The position numbers and the translations under genes were made by a program. The notes beneath the pieces were generated by a model. The model was given only the letters and a program-made list of their open reading frames with translations, was not told the origin of the DNA and made no database searches. 64,000 nucleotides of DNA from Antilocapra americana (taxonomy: Eukaryota; Chordata; Mammalia; Artiodactyla; Antilocapridae): assembly GCA_007570785.1 (NCBI GenBank), contig ML660204.1:3771968-3835967 (forward strand), given 5' to 3'. Each line of letters opens with the position of its first letter. Positions within the stretch are counted from its first letter, which is position 1. Positions 1 to 12,150 of the stretch are shown piece by piece.

Positions 1-276
1 GAGAACGGCACCTACCTTAGTGGGCTTGGACCCTTGGGCTTACTCTGCAGACACTGGTATGTCCTGGGGTGGGAGGAGGAGATAAGTAAAACCTATGGTC
101 CCACCCTGGGAATAGTGACATGGGTACCCATGCGAGGCACTCTTTGTTGCCAGGAGTGTTTTAGCCTCTTAGAAGGACTAAGCCACATGCTCTTCTTAGC
201 AGCCTGGGGAGGTGTGGCCCTTCCTCCTCACACCAGCACTCACTAGATTGTGGTGAGAATTAAATTAGATAATACA

Positions 277-612
277 TTCTTGAGAGTCCCTTGGACACCA
301 AGGAGATCAACCAGTCCATCCTAAAGAAAATCAACCTTGAATATTCATTGGAAGGACTGATGCTGAAGCTCCAATACTTTGACCACCCGATGCTAAGAGC
401 TGACTCATTGGAAAAGACCCTGATGCTGGGAAAGATTGAGGGCAGAAGGAGAAGGGGATGGCAGAGAAAGAGATGGTTGGATGACATCACCGATTCAATG
501 GACATGAACTTGGGCAAACTCTGGGAGAAGTGAGAGACAGGGAGGCCTGGCGTGCTACAGTCCATGGGATGGAAAGGAGTTGGACATGACTGAGTGACTG
601 AACAACAGCAAA
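277..612 (+). repeat. BovB (RTE) LINE 3' fragment
   Basis: The sequence runs through the familiar BovB 3' region in sense orientation: a segment ending in 'gagagtcccttggac', then the block encoding a WLDDITDSMDMN-like stretch, then the 'gactgagtgactgaac' end. The element is 5'-truncated and has no intact reverse transcriptase. The open frame here is a relic. Confidence 0.85.
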
Positions 613-954
613 TATACAAGAACAGCTTAGAACAGGGCCTGGTAACTTCTAAGCACTTGAGGAGTGCCAACTGTTGCTATTCTGTCTAACAGAAGAGGAA
701 ACCAAGGCCAGAAAGCATATGTGGTTTATGATCAATATTCCTGAGCCCTGGGCTGAACCCTGGATATTAACCCTGGACACTAACCCAGACCTTCCAAGGA
801 ATCGAATCAAGACCTGAAGGGTGAAAATGAGGATGCTTCTGGGGACTGGCCACACAGTCACTTTCGGAGCAACCACAAATGGGGACACTATGACAAGGGA
901 GACTAGACCTGCTTGAGGCCACATAGGGAGGCAGGATTTGAACTCGGGTCCCAG

Positions 955-1165
955 GAGGTACTAGTGATAAAGAGCCTGCCTGTCAATGCAGAAGATATAA
1001 GAGACGCGACTTCAATCCCTGGGTTGGGAGGATCCCTTGGAGGAGGACACAGCAAGCCACTCCAATATTCTTGTCTGGAGAATCCCATGGACAGGGGAGC
1101 CTGGCGGGCTACAGTCCATAGGGCCTCAAAAAGTCAGACAGGACTGAAGTGGCTTAGCACAAGCA
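955..1165 (+). repeat. Bov-tA SINE
   Basis: Ruminant tRNA-derived SINE in forward orientation. Recognisable blocks are 'aaagagcctgcctgtcaatg', 'atccctgggttggga', 'ccactccaatattcttg' and 'ggctacagtccatag'. Diverged copy. Confidence 0.85.
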
Positions 1166-4100
1166 CGAACTTCCAAATAGCAGAGCTCCTGTAATTAACA
1201 ACCACACAGTGCTATCCTTACTACTTCCTCCTCATGGACAGAAAAAGCAGGCTCCACCCAGAGCCAGCATCCTTTACACTGACACCCAGGGCATGCCTGG
1301 TGATGGTTGTAGTGCAGACAGCATCTGCAGGAGGGCACAGCTTCTGGTGATGGCCGGGGGAGTCATGGACAGATATGCGGACAGCATTCCACAGCAGGGC
1401 TGTTCCCCAGCTGTGTGATCCGTGGCCAGTGGTCTCCCCATTCTGAGTGCAGCTCTCTGAGTTGGATTATTGCCCATTTTTCAGAAAACATCATGGCACA
1501 GCTGGGGTTGGACCCAGCTGGGAAAGGCTCCCAGTCTGCTTTGGCTCCTCCCTACCACCCTACTCTACCCCTGGGGCTGTGGGGAGGAGGAATTGGGGCA
1601 GATCCCAGCTGGGCACACAGCAGGCCTGGCCCAACCTGACCCTAAGGGGCTGCTGAGTCAAAGTTGTGGCAGAGGGCTGAGCTGGGGGAGCCAGGGACCC
1701 CAGCCTGAAAATGAGCTACCCCCTCCCCAAGAATGGCTGCAGGTTCAAAGCCAGTCAAGGAGCACAGTCAGGACAAAGAACTTGAGGACACAGTCTCCCC
1801 GCCCCATTGCCCCTTGGATGCCACCAGTTTTGAGGAATTCTGCTTTCCTGGCAGGTGGGGGGAGGTCCCCCCTCCAGTGTCCCCTGCACTGCCCTCTGTC
1901 CTGCTAGGACAGGGCTTTGCACGCCTGATTTTGCTTTACCAGAGTCCTGGGCAGTGGGGGGCAGACCTGCTGGGGTGGGGGTGGGCTGCTACAGCTAATC
2001 CAAACCACTGTCTCCAAGAGCTCGGATGTTTCCAGCCAGAGATCCAGCCCCATCCAGCTCCATTAATCATTCCCTGTCCATTGGAGTCTTGCCTGGAAGC
2101 TTTCCAGGCTCCAGGTCACCCAGGCTCCAGCATCATGCCTGGCTGTGATGGGTCCCATAGGGCGTTTTGTGACCTGCCCGAGGAAGGGGGAACTTTGGGG
2201 TCTGCAGGGAAGGCCTGAGTTCCTGTGGCTGGGGTCACACGGCCTCACACTCCTTCAAGAGCCAACAGGGAGTGGGATGAGATTAGATGAGAAGCAGGGG
2301 TTGGGGCACAGGAGCTGGGCAGTCCCAGAGACACGCCCCCCCCACTTCCTGCCACAGCCTATAAAGAGGGCCAGGGTCTCCTTGGAGCTCTGGGGACCAT
2401 TGTTTATTCACTAAACACCTGCAGAGCACCTGGTGGCATGAGATACCAGGTGCAGACATGAATATGAAAATAAAGTCTTGGTAAAAGGATGTTGAAATTA
2501 ACAAGGAAATGCTAACATTTATTGAGCTTTTACTACACATCAGATTATTTCTGGTATCTCAACAACTGCCCAGCTCACCCTGGCCCCCTGGATGGGGAGA
2601 TCACCATCAGCTCTACTCCAGGGCAGCCTGAAGCTCAGAGGGGTCAGTCCCTGCCAGGAAACGGCAGAGCAGGTAAGCTCTGAGCCCCTCGTCACCTGTG
2701 AGCCAGGTGTGGGCAGGCCCAGGATGGATATAGACAGGGAGTTGTCCCCTTGGCCAATGGCCAGCTCCCCAGGAGGTGGTGTGGGGGCGGCTGGGGACTC
2801 GCTGACTAGCAGACCCAGAGGGGCCACCCGGGGCAGGGCTGAGACCCACTGCCATCAGCTGGAGTGAAGAGCTGGGTGGTGGGGGGTGGGGGTGGGTTTC
2901 GCTGGGAGGGGACCTGAGTAGCAGATGGAATATGTCCCTATGAGTGCCTGGCAGGAACTGGATCCACCCACTCTGCTCTGTCCCAGGGACACCCACAAGT
3001 CTCTGGTCACCCCAGGCTCACTCAGCACAACACAGCTGCCTCCAGTGGAGGCCAAGTGCCAGTCCCAGGGCCACATGCAGCGCCAAGACAGCGCCTCTGT
3101 GGGGAGAGTGACAGGAGTCTCCTGCCTGCAAAGAGACGTCTGAGCTGAGCCACATGAAGACGCAGGAAGGGCGTCCCATGAGAGGAAATAGCCTTGTGCA
3201 GAGGCTTGGAGGCCAGGGTGAGGCCTAGGCATGTGACGAAGAGAAGCAGCAGCTGGGGGTGGGGGGCTGAGCTGGGGGTGTTAAGCAGTGGGGAGAGGAG
3301 GTAGAGGGGTTGGAGGGCCGGTTCTGGCTGGCCTGAGGGCCAGGTTTGAGGGAACAATGGGGAGCCACTGGAGGCTGCAGTGGAGGAGCAGCAGAACTGG
3401 AGTGGCATTTTCCAAGTCTCTTGGAGGCTGGGTGGAGAAGGGGCAGAAAGGTGAGAGAGGGGCAGTCAGTGGGGAGGCTCCTGCAGTGGCTGTAGAAAGA
3501 TGGTGGCATCCAGGCTGGGTGGCTTTGGAAGCAGGGGGATCTGGTGGGTTTGAAGGTTCTCCTGGGTGAATGTTGTCAGGACCCCCCCTGCGGAGACTGC
3601 TCAAGAGAGATCTGTGGGGTCCTGGGAAGGATGTGATGAGCACGGGTTGGGGATGCCTGGAGCTGCCTGGCCAGGCCCTCTCCTACTCCAGGGGCACTGG
3701 GAGGGCAGAGACCCAGAGTGCCAGTCCTCACCCTCCAGGGACTTCTGTCTCACCCAGGAGAAGGTGGAACCACCTCAGAGCAGCGGGAGAGGCAGGGAAG
3801 ACTGGCTCAGCCTACCCTCCGCCATCCCTCTCAGGGGAAGGGCAGGCTGGAAGAGGGGGTGGGGGGTCAGCCTGGAAGAGGGAGACACAAAGGAGCTGGG
3901 GTGAGAGGGAGGGCAGCTTGGCACCGAGGGCAGAGAGGAGGTTTGGTCTGGGCTTTGGATGCCAGAAAAGGAGAAGCTGGGTCTGGGGTGGGAGGGCAGC
4001 CCCCACCTCAGGTGGAAAACCTCTGAACCGTCTCTTTCATGTCTGGCCCCAGCAGTTACCTTAGGTGTCCCACGTCCAAAGCCGGAATCAGCCAGGACCA

Positions 4101-6401
4101 TCAATGCTTAACCCAATGGGGACATCGGCCACGGTGTCAGCACTTGGACCAGGCCCGGGGTCTCTGTAAACACCCCAGCCTGGAGCGAAGTCCCAGCCCA
4201 AAGTCCTGGCCTGCCAGTGGGGTTCAAGTCCACCTGCTCAACTCTGTGGGGTGCTTAGCAGCCAGGGCCCAAAGAGTAGTGGGTGCAGAGACTGTGGATT
4301 TCCCGGGCCCCCAGACCTTCCTGCAGTCTGACCGTGGTCCCCTGGGGAATCTGAGATGCAGTCCTGCTGAGACAGACTCCCCTTATAGGGCAAGGGCACA
4401 GGATCGTCTGGGACTGCGCATGGGGACAGGGTCCCCAAATGATGGCACAGTTGTGGTCCTCAGGATCTCACTGTCCAGTGGAGGGAATAGGCACTGAGCT
4501 AAGTCCCTCCCTGCCATCCAGGCGGGGGGTGGATGGATGAGGGTCCCTGTTATGGCCTCGGAGGGTCACCAGCACACCAGCCCCTCTGCCTTGTGTGTCA
4601 TACGGGAAGTGGAGGAGTAGCCCACTCTCTGGACTGACTGTTTCTTCTTCAGTAAACAGCTCTTGCTTCTCTGTGTCAGGCTGGTTCAAGCACATCAGGT
4701 GTCTGGGCTCCCTGAACCACCACAGCAGCCTGTGAGCTTGGTGCAGGCGGGAAGCCGGGCACAGAAAGGGTGTGCCCTTGCCCAGGGATGCACAGCCTGG
4801 GAGAGGGTTTGAACTCCCAAGGTGGCTCTGGGACAAAGCACCTGCCTGTGGGACAAGGTTGGCAAGGAGGCCTCGATTTCCTCTGCTTGTCCTAGGTCCT
4901 GCAGATGGCAAAGTGCAGAGAGCAGAGGGCAAGAGCTCCTTCTGGATTCGGGCTCCTGGTTTGGTAAGACGAGTCACTGAGCTTAGCCAACCATAGCCCA
5001 CATCAGGTCCCGGAAAGCAGGCTGCTGATGCCGAGTCCCAGGCCACACTCATCCTGCCCCTCTTGGTCAGGGGCCCTGGAGCCAGCATTTCTATGGAACA
5101 CACACTGGGGTCTGAGGATGGTCAATACAGGCAGGGTGCCTGGGGGTGCTGCCCCTGGAGAAAACCAGCAAATGCCCTCAGAAACCCATAAAGCATGGGG
5201 TGGACTTTATGAAACAGGAAGATAAATATTGACTCAAGGAACAGTCCAGGAAGGCTTCTTGGTGGAGTCCAAGGTTGGGTGGGGCCTTAACAGTGAGTTC
5301 TATGGGCAGAGTTGAGAGAGCTCCTAGGTGGAGTGTGCCGCCCAAGCCAAGGCTCGAGGGCTGGAAAGGGCAACCTTGGATTGGAGTGATCAGGTCTGGG
5401 GAGCACCTGGGGGAAAATGCAGGGAGTGAAGCCCTGACCTTCAAAGGCCCTGAAGGGCAGGCTAATTGACCAGGTTCCAGCCCTCACTGGGCATCAGACA
5501 CCTGGGGGTGTTCACACATTCATTCATGAATCACAAACATATTATGTCCCTATTTGAAAGCCAGATATAGTTCTTGACACTGAGAGGATCACAGACAAAC
5601 TGAGACCTGGAAGGAGAGCCAGTCAGAAGACACAGAGACAGGAAGCTGGAGGGAGTGTGTGTGCAAAGGCCCTGGGGCAGGAGGTCTGGGATAAATCCAA
5701 GGCTGTGGGACTTGGGGCCAGGGAAGGAGACAGGAGAAGAGGAAGGTGAGGGGCCAGCAAGGCAAGGTCAGACCTGCACCCCAAGCTGGCAGGGATCTTG
5801 AGCAGTGTGAGCTCACCATCGAGGGTTCTCAGCTGATGAGATTAGCATGAAATGCTGATTCCAGGGTCCACCCAGGCCTGCTCGCCTGATTTCTCAGAGG
5901 TGGGGTCTGATAGTCTGCCTCTGCAGACACCTGAACTTTGCTGCACAGTAAGATTTCATGTGGTAGGAGCAGATGCTGGGAGGGAGACAGAGGCAGAGAG
6001 AGGAAATCAGACAGAGATGCAGAGAGAGACAGGCAGCCGAAGACAAGGTGGGGCTTCAGGCATGCACAGGATGTGACACCAACCGAATGAGGGGGTCAGT
6101 GAGGGCTGGAAAGGGGCTGGGGAAGGTGGGGTCCCTACAGGGACTGAACACAAGGTCACCTGAAGGTCGCTTTGAGGACACACACACACTTCTAGATGTG
6201 CAGGTTGGTCATCTCACTCTATGGAAGAACTGCAAACTTGGGTGTGGTGAGTCCACAGATCCCCTCCACGCTCCGGATCTCAGGACCCAGCCGACCCTTG
6301 GTTCCCGAGCTCACTAGAGGCAGAAAATTGGATCCCATGAGCACTTGCCCCACTGCCCCATTAATTCCAAACTTGGGCTTGATTTGCAAAAGAAGATCAG
6401 G

Positions 6402-6416
6402 GGTGCCACCTGGTGG
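6402..6416 (-). promoter_or_regulatory. CTCF-like motif
   Basis: On the minus strand the sequence is CCACCAGGTGGCACC, which fits the CTCF core CCASYAGRKGGCRSY at every position. It points away from the plus-strand motif at 9,159. The motif match is seen directly; occupancy is inferred. Confidence 0.5.
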
Positions 6417-6499
6417 TCAGAGCCCTGGCCATGGACGATGTCAGGGCACATAGGGTCAGAGGGGGGCCAGGGGGCTCCATGACAGATGTTTCCTATCCT

Positions 6500-6712
6500 G
6501 TAAGACCCTTAGTCGTGTCCAACTCTTTGCGACCCTATGGACTGTAGCTGGCCAGGCTCCTTTCTCCATGGGATTCTCCAGGCAAGAATAATAAGGGAGG
6601 GTCGCCATGCCCTCCTCCAGGGGAATCTCCAACTCAGGGATTGAACCCTTGTTTCCTGTGTCTCCTGCATGGCAGGCAGATTCTTGCCTACTAGCGCCAC
6701 TTGGGAAGCCCA
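6500..6712 (-). repeat. Bov-tA SINE
   Basis: Reverse-oriented copy. It begins with 'gtgtccaactctttgcgacc', passes 'ctccaggcaagaat', and ends with 'gccacttgggaagccc', the reverse complement of the SINE 5' end. Confidence 0.85.
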
Positions 6713-7309
6713 TGTTTATAGTTACCCAGTTAATGCACTCACCCTGCTGGTAAAGCCGAAGACCCAGGTAAAGCAGAAAGAAACCAAGCGCCTGGAGTTT
6801 CAGCCAAAGAGAGCCTTTCTTCCTGTACATATATATATATACACTGACTTTCTTCTGTCTCTTTCCCACACATCCAGATACTTTTTATCCAAAAAGTGCA
6901 TCACCCCCGACACGGAGCTCTGGGACCTGCTGGGATTGTCCCCATACACCGTGAGATGCTGAGTCTCCTTCCGTGTCACTAAAGGTTCTTGCACAACAAA
7001 TCTGAGCAGCTGCACATGCCCTCTGGGTGTGGCCAGGGGTGATTTGGGCTGGCTGAGCACTGTAGGTTGGATTTATTAGAGCAAAGTGAGTTTTCCAGAG
7101 TTTCTCGTCCCTTGAGGAAGATTGAAACTTTAAAGCCCTTGGCTCTGTGATAAGAAGGGAGTTTTGACAAATCCACATTTGGACACACACCTCATGGCTC
7201 TGGGGACCAGGCCCACCCAGCCTCCCAGGGTCAGCTACAAGCCACCCCATGACTTGCCCTAAGCTCTGCCTACAGTTGGAGGGTCCTGACCCACCATGGC
7301 GACCGGTCA

Positions 7310-7420
7310 GACCAGGATTTGATCCTACTCTCCTGGGCCTCCGCTTCCTTATCTGTGAAATGGGCAAAATCTCTTCGTGCATTTCTTAGGGCTGGTGTGA
7401 GGGCTGAACAGGTGACATCT
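7310..7420 (+). repeat. MIR SINE fragment
   Basis: Contains the MIR core-to-tail phrase 'ttccttatctgtgaaatggg' followed by a degraded tail. Ancient mammalian SINE. Confidence 0.6.
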
Positions 7421-7841
7421 GTGTGGAGGGACAGTTCAGCATTCAAACGCAGATTCACAGGCTATGGGACGAGGCCTGGCCTGCTCTCGTCCTCTGCAGG
7501 TGGGGTCAGGATACCTCCCACAAGGGGCCTGAGCAGCAGATGGCATTAAGTTACAGCAGCTTGGGCTCACCGTTTACTGTCACTGTGGCCACGGCTGTGT
7601 GGGAAGCTGTGGGCACAGGATCACAGCAGCCACGTCCACAGATGTCCATGGAATGCTCACTGCACACTGGACGCTGCCACGGAGCATGTGTTGACCCTCT
7701 GCTTTGCAGATGGGGAACCCGAAGCTCAGAAAGACTGCACAGCATCTCCAGGGCCAAGCCTCTGCTAAGACTATGGAGCCCTGATGGTCCCAGGCCTGGT
7801 TGCGCCTGGGTAGGCAGGAGGAGGTGATGTTGCCCAGAGGC

Positions 7842-7872
7842 ATGTGTGTGTGTGTGTGTGTGCGCGTGCGTG
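7842..7872. repeat. (TG)n microsatellite
   Basis: A run of about 11 TG units grades into CGTG repeats. Simple sequence, probably polymorphic. Confidence 0.85.
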
Positions 7873-8279
7873 CCGGTGGGAGGGGGCTTCCCTGTCGGGA
7901 GGGGCACCCCTTCTGTCCTGGGCACTGAGCTGTGTGTGCACTGGGGAGTTGAGGTGCTGAGGCCCGACCGAGGTGGCAGACCACTCAGGGTGAGTCACAG
8001 CCCAGAGGGTGAAGCTTCTGCCTGCTGGGCCTGACGGGGCTCACTAGGGGCGGTGCGGCTTCTGACCGTCCTATCCAAACTGATGTCAGATTAAAACCAG
8101 GGGCTACACCAGGATTTGGAGGAGGATGGGGGCCTGGGGAGGCAACATGGAAATGGGAGACCTCTGACATGTGGGTAGTTTAGGGGGCTGTGTGGGAGGG
8201 CCACACTTATCAACGACACTGACACAGGGGCTCCTGGTTCCTAAGAATCAGACACCGATTTCATCCTGCACACCATCTT

Positions 8280-8375
8280 GTGAAGGAAGAGCTATGATTA
8301 GCCCATTTCACACATACGGAATCTGAGGCACAGACAGACTACACATCTGCCCAAGATCACACAGCAGGAAAGCGA
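8280..8375 (-). repeat. MIR/L2-type ancient repeat, reverse
   Basis: Contains 'cccatttcacacatacggaa', 'tctgaggcacagac' and 'gatcacacagcaggaaagc', typical of reverse-oriented MIR. Highly diverged. Confidence 0.5.
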
Positions 8376-8619
8376 GTGCCTGAACTTAGAAACGGGGTGG
8401 CCCTGAGCTTGTTCTTGTCAGCCCTTACTGTTGCAGAGACATGGGGGCATTCACCTGCGTGGTGGGCCTGCCTGAGGATGGGTGGCTGACTGCACTTAGG
8501 TGGGGGGAAGGTGGGAGCCACCCCCACTTCCCAGACCAAAGCATTGCCCAAGCGTGTGGACCTTCTATGTACAGAGGTTTTCTTTTACACTCCGAGGGGC
8601 TGTTTTCAACCACGTTGTC

Positions 8620-8770
8620 CCCTGGATTGGATGCTGGCTATGTGACCATGGGCAAGTAGCTTAACCTCTCTGTGACTCAGTATTCCCACCGTGAGAAATG
8701 GGGTGAGAATCCCTTTCTTCACAGGCTAGATGGAAGGATGAAGTGAGTTAGTACAAGTAGGAGTTCCACA
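8620..8770 (+). repeat. MIR SINE
   Basis: MIR core in forward orientation: 'tgtgaccatgggcaagtagc', 'taacctctctgtgactcag', then 'gtgagaatggggtgagaat'-like tail sequence. Confidence 0.65.
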
Positions 8771-9158
8771 AATGTCTGGACTCAATGCTGTGATGCTACA
8801 GACCAGGTCCCTGGGATTCCTGCAAAAGTTGGGCTGGAGTCTTCCGGGGGGCCCGGGGGGGCGGGGCTCAGTACCCAAGCTTATGGGGTATTCCTCTTGA
8901 GGAAAGAGAATCAGCTTTTGTGGGCACTGGGTTGTTGATTTTGGGGTGCTGGCATCTGGGGAAAGGGAGGGCAGTGCAGGGACTTAATCTGGGGTCTGTG
9001 GACAAGTTTAGGGTGCAAGGCAGAGCCCTGGATGTAGGTCTGGCCACTTTAATGGGAAGGAATGATCCCAGTCGACCCCACCCCAGACTAGAACCCTGGA
9101 AGTTCACTAGCCTTGCCTGGTGGGGGCTGCAGCCGGCCAGTGGCCAGGTTGTCTGTGG

Positions 9159-9173
9159 CCAGCAGGTGGCGCT
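9159..9173 (+). promoter_or_regulatory. CTCF-like motif
   Basis: CCAGCAGGTGGCGCT matches the CTCF core CCASYAGRKGGCRSY at every position. With the minus-strand motif at 6,402 it forms a divergent pair in the ZBP1 3' flank. Motif seen; function inferred. Confidence 0.55.
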
Positions 9174-9237
9174 CAAACCAAAGCAGTGAAAGGCCGAACC
9201 GGAATCCTCCATAGCCCGCTCTCTGGCTGAGGGCCAG

Positions 9238-9280
9238 CTGGGACCTGGGACCTGGAACCTGGGACCCTGAACCTGGCTGG
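9238..9280. repeat. Short imperfect CCTGGGA tandem repeat
   Basis: Four to five imperfect copies of a 7- to 8-bp ACCTGGG/ACCTGGA unit follow one another. A local slippage repeat with no known role. Confidence 0.6.
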
Positions 9281-9295
9281 GATGTAGCTTGTCTA

Positions 9296-9317
9296 GAGAG
9301 TGTCTCTAGACACTCTC
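9296..9317. repeat. Small perfect palindrome
   Basis: A 9-bp arm GAGAGTGTC, a four-base TCTA centre, and the complementary arm GACACTCTC. It is short enough to be chance. Confidence 0.6.
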
Positions 9318-9789
9318 CTGCCACCAGCCTGAAGGTGGTGCTGGGTGAGGGGTTTCTAGGGTCCTAACAGCTGTGGTCTGTTGGCATCCTGGGTATGTCC
9401 AGCTGGAGCCAGGCAGGGATATCTCAGCCCCCAAGGGGCTCCTTGGGAGCACAGAGGAGCTTAAAAAAGAAACCCAGCCCAGGCCTCTCTCCCAGAGACT
9501 GTCACCAGTCGATTTGGGGTGGACTGCGACTCAGCATTTGTTAGATGCTCTGAGAGCTGAGAATCACTGTGCATGATACCCTTTCATCCTCTCAGGGTGT
9601 GGAGGTGATAAAGGACCTTGAGGGGAGATTATCCTGGACGAGAAGAGAGTAATCACAGGGTTCTTAGAAGAGGTGGAAAGAGGAGGGAGAGGAAAGAATG
9701 GAAGACGTGATGCTGCTCAATGTGGGGTATAGAGAGAGGGGTCGTGAGCCAGGAGAGCAGGTGCCCCTGGAAGCTGGGAAAGGCAAGAG

Positions 9790-9935
9790 AATGGTTTTCT
9801 GCCATACCTCCGGAGGACCCGGCTCTGCTCACACCATAACTTTCACCCAGTCTGCCTCCAGGACCAGATGCTGAGTTTATGTTGTTTTAAACCCCTCACA
9901 TGTGGCAATTTGTTACAGCAGCAACGGGAACCTGC
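9790..9935 (+). repeat. MLT1-like LTR 3' end
   Basis: Shows the MaLR/MLT1 terminal phrases 'atgttgttttaaacccctca' and 'ggcaatttgttacagcagca', with an upstream 'tgcctccaggaccag' block. Ancient mammalian LTR fragment; L1 sequence follows shortly after. Confidence 0.55.
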
Positions 9936-10014
9936 TCCCCCTGCCCCGAGACAACTAAGTGTCCAGGTGGGCAGCCACCCCTGCGCCGACCATGACTCAT
10001 ACTGCTATTTCCTT

Positions 10015-10690
10015 TCAAAACCAAACCTAGAGCTACTTTTTGACCCCACGATCCCACTCCTGGACATATATCTGGAGAAAAACAAGATCCGAAAGGATAT
10101 ATCACCCTAATGTTCACTGCAGCATTCTTTACAGGAGCCAAGACCTGGATGCAACGTAAATGTCCACTGACACAGGAATGGTAAAGAAGATGTGGCACAT
10201 ATATTCAATGGGATAGCACTTGGCCATGTGTGCCATGGAGCATTACTCAGCAAAATAATGCCATTTGCAGTAACGTGAGTGGACGTAGAGTTTGTCATAC
10301 TGAGTGAAATAAGAAAGACAGAAAAAGACAAATATATAACATTGCTTATACTTGTGATCTAAAAGAAGGGAACAAATGAACTTCTCCAAAAAACAGAAAT
10401 AGAGGTACAAATGTAGAAAACAAGCTAATGGTTACCAGGGAGTAAGGAGGGTGGGGAAGAAATGAATTGGGAGGCTGAGGTTTACATATACACGTCACTA
10501 TACATAAAATAGATACCTAAAAAGGACCTACTGTATAGTACAGGAACTCTACTCAATATATTTTAATTGCCTATATAGGGAAATAATCTAAAAAAGAGTG
10601 GATATGTGTTTGTGTATAACGGATTCACTTTGCTGTACAGCAGAAACTAATACTGTAAATCAACTATACTCTAATCAAATTTTTTTAAAA
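10015..10690 (+). repeat. L1 LINE 3' end
   Basis: End of L1 ORF2 plus 3' UTR. Recognisable blocks are 'atcccactcctggacatata', 'atgttcactgcagcattctt', 'gtggcacatatattcaatgg' and 'aatcaactatactctaat', then an A-rich tail near 10,680. It is 5'-truncated and diverged, and no open frame survives. Confidence 0.85.
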
Positions 10691-10839
10691 AGAAAGAAAA
10701 TAGAATTGTGTTTGTGAGCAGGTCATGGTGATTTTCGAAAATCACTTTTAACTCAAGCAGGAAATTCTTCCTTTCCCGTTACAACCCCCACCCTATTCCA
10801 CTCCAGAGGCTTCAAATTCTGTGTGCACACAAATCATTG

Positions 10840-11070
10840 CAGAAGCTGGGGCGATGATGAGCTAGTGAGGGCAAAAGGCTGGGAGATAGATGGACTTAAT
10901 CGTTCTTTGTATTAATGGTAGCTAGTTAATTTCGTTCCTGAAAAGACCAGCTTTGACCTTCACCTCCAGCCCCAATTAACTGCCAACAATGCTTTGTCAG
11001 CGTGTTTACGACAAATTAATCACACAGAGAGGTGAAATCTCGCAGGAAAATTGAGTGCTCTGGCTTGGGC
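10840..11070. promoter_or_regulatory. Candidate conserved noncoding element
   Basis: About 230 bp of repeat-free sequence unlike the GC-rich surroundings. It has several homeodomain-type sites (ttaatcg, gctagttaatttcg, ccaattaac, aaattaatcac) and no coding potential. This composition is common in developmental enhancers. The sites are seen; the function is inferred, and conservation cannot be judged from a single sequence. Confidence 0.35.
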
Positions 11071-11374
11071 TGCAGGTGGGAGCTGAGGTTGAGCTCTGAG
11101 ATGATTTTGATCACCAGCCGATACAGGCCTGGTTAACCACAGACGCCAGGCAAACTTTGAGGTAAGCATTTAGATTCCAGTTCATTGCAGAGGATAGACA
11201 ATGCCAGATGCAAGGAGCCAAACCTGATTTCATGCCCCTGACATCCTGGCATGTTTTGAAACTGGTTATCCCAGGCAGGAATTATTTGGGGGCCCCAGAT
11301 CACAGGGGTGGTCGAGATAACTTTGTCCCCTTGTAGACAGAGCCAATCAAGTCCACCAGACAAAACTCTGCCTT

Positions 11375-11420
11375 CCTTGTAACGAAGCCAACTTCCTTGT
11401 TACGAAGCCAACTTCCTTGT
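11375..11420. repeat. 20-bp tandem repeat, 2.3 copies
   Basis: The unit CCTTGTAACGAAGCCAACTT at 11,375 is followed by a second copy at 11,395 with one change (A to T), then the first six bases of a third at 11,415. A recent local duplication. Confidence 0.85.
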
Positions 11421-11559
11421 TCTCCCTGAATATTTGTGCAGGTGGAGCGGTGCTTGTTCAGAGCTCAGCATCAAGTCCAGATTCCTCTCCAGCCGATCTT
11501 CCAGTTATGTTTTCTTTGCACTGGGTTTTTCAGCAACACCCACACTGCTGTGCCGCTCT

Positions 11560-11900
11560 GAGTAAGTCGTCTTGTTCTGAGCATCGTGTCTTTGCTCAGG
11601 CTGAGCCCTTGCCTAGAACAGCATTCCCTTCCCAACACCCTCCTTCTGCCAGGTTCTGAAGAATGAGTTCCAGAGCTATCTCCTTCAAAGGCTTCTGGCC
11701 CTGCAGATGGTGTCTGGGACCCTGTTCTGCACCCCTTTATTTCACGTGGTCATTCCTGCTCGGGACTCACTGGCCAGGCCTGGGCTGCCTCTCCTGCTGA
11801 CTGTGAATTGCTCCCCGAGGGCAGGGGCTTGGTCTTCCTGTCTCTGCAGCCTGTGGGCATGGTACTCAGGAGGTGGTCAGTGTGGTGGGAGGCAGGGGCC
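11560..11900 (+). repeat. Probable L2 LINE 3' fragment
   Basis: A series of L2-like phrases in order: 'cttgcctagaacagcattcc', 'tccttcaaaggc', 'ctgtgaattgctccccgagg' followed by 'gcaggggcttgg'. Highly degraded; boundaries are guesses. Confidence 0.45.
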
Positions 11901-12011
11901 TGTCTAGCATCTATTGGAGGTTCAAGAGGAAAAGACAGGGTCTTTGTGCCTAGAGAGTTCACCCACTGGTGGTGAGGAAGATGCAACTGGCTTTTGAGGG
12001 GCTCATCTGTC

Positions 12012-12150
12012 TTGTTCAGTCACTCAGTCATGTCTGACTCTTTGCAGCCCCATGGACACCGCACGTCAGGTTTCCCTGTCCTTCACTCTCTCCTGGAGTT
12101 TACCCAAACTCATGCCCATTGAATTGATGATCTGGGGCATCCCTTTTCTG
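12012..12150 (-). repeat. BovB fragment
   Basis: Starts with 'tcagtcactcagtcatgtct', continues with 'agccccatggacaccgca' and ends near 'gcccattgaattgatgat'. Only the extreme 3' end of the element, in reverse orientation. Confidence 0.75.

Noticed and set aside
4468..5103. 211-codon open frame on the minus strand
   Set aside because: GC-rich sequence favours long chance frames. No recognisable domain, splice context or promoter, and the residue composition (S, P, G, L-rich) is typical of random GC-rich translation.
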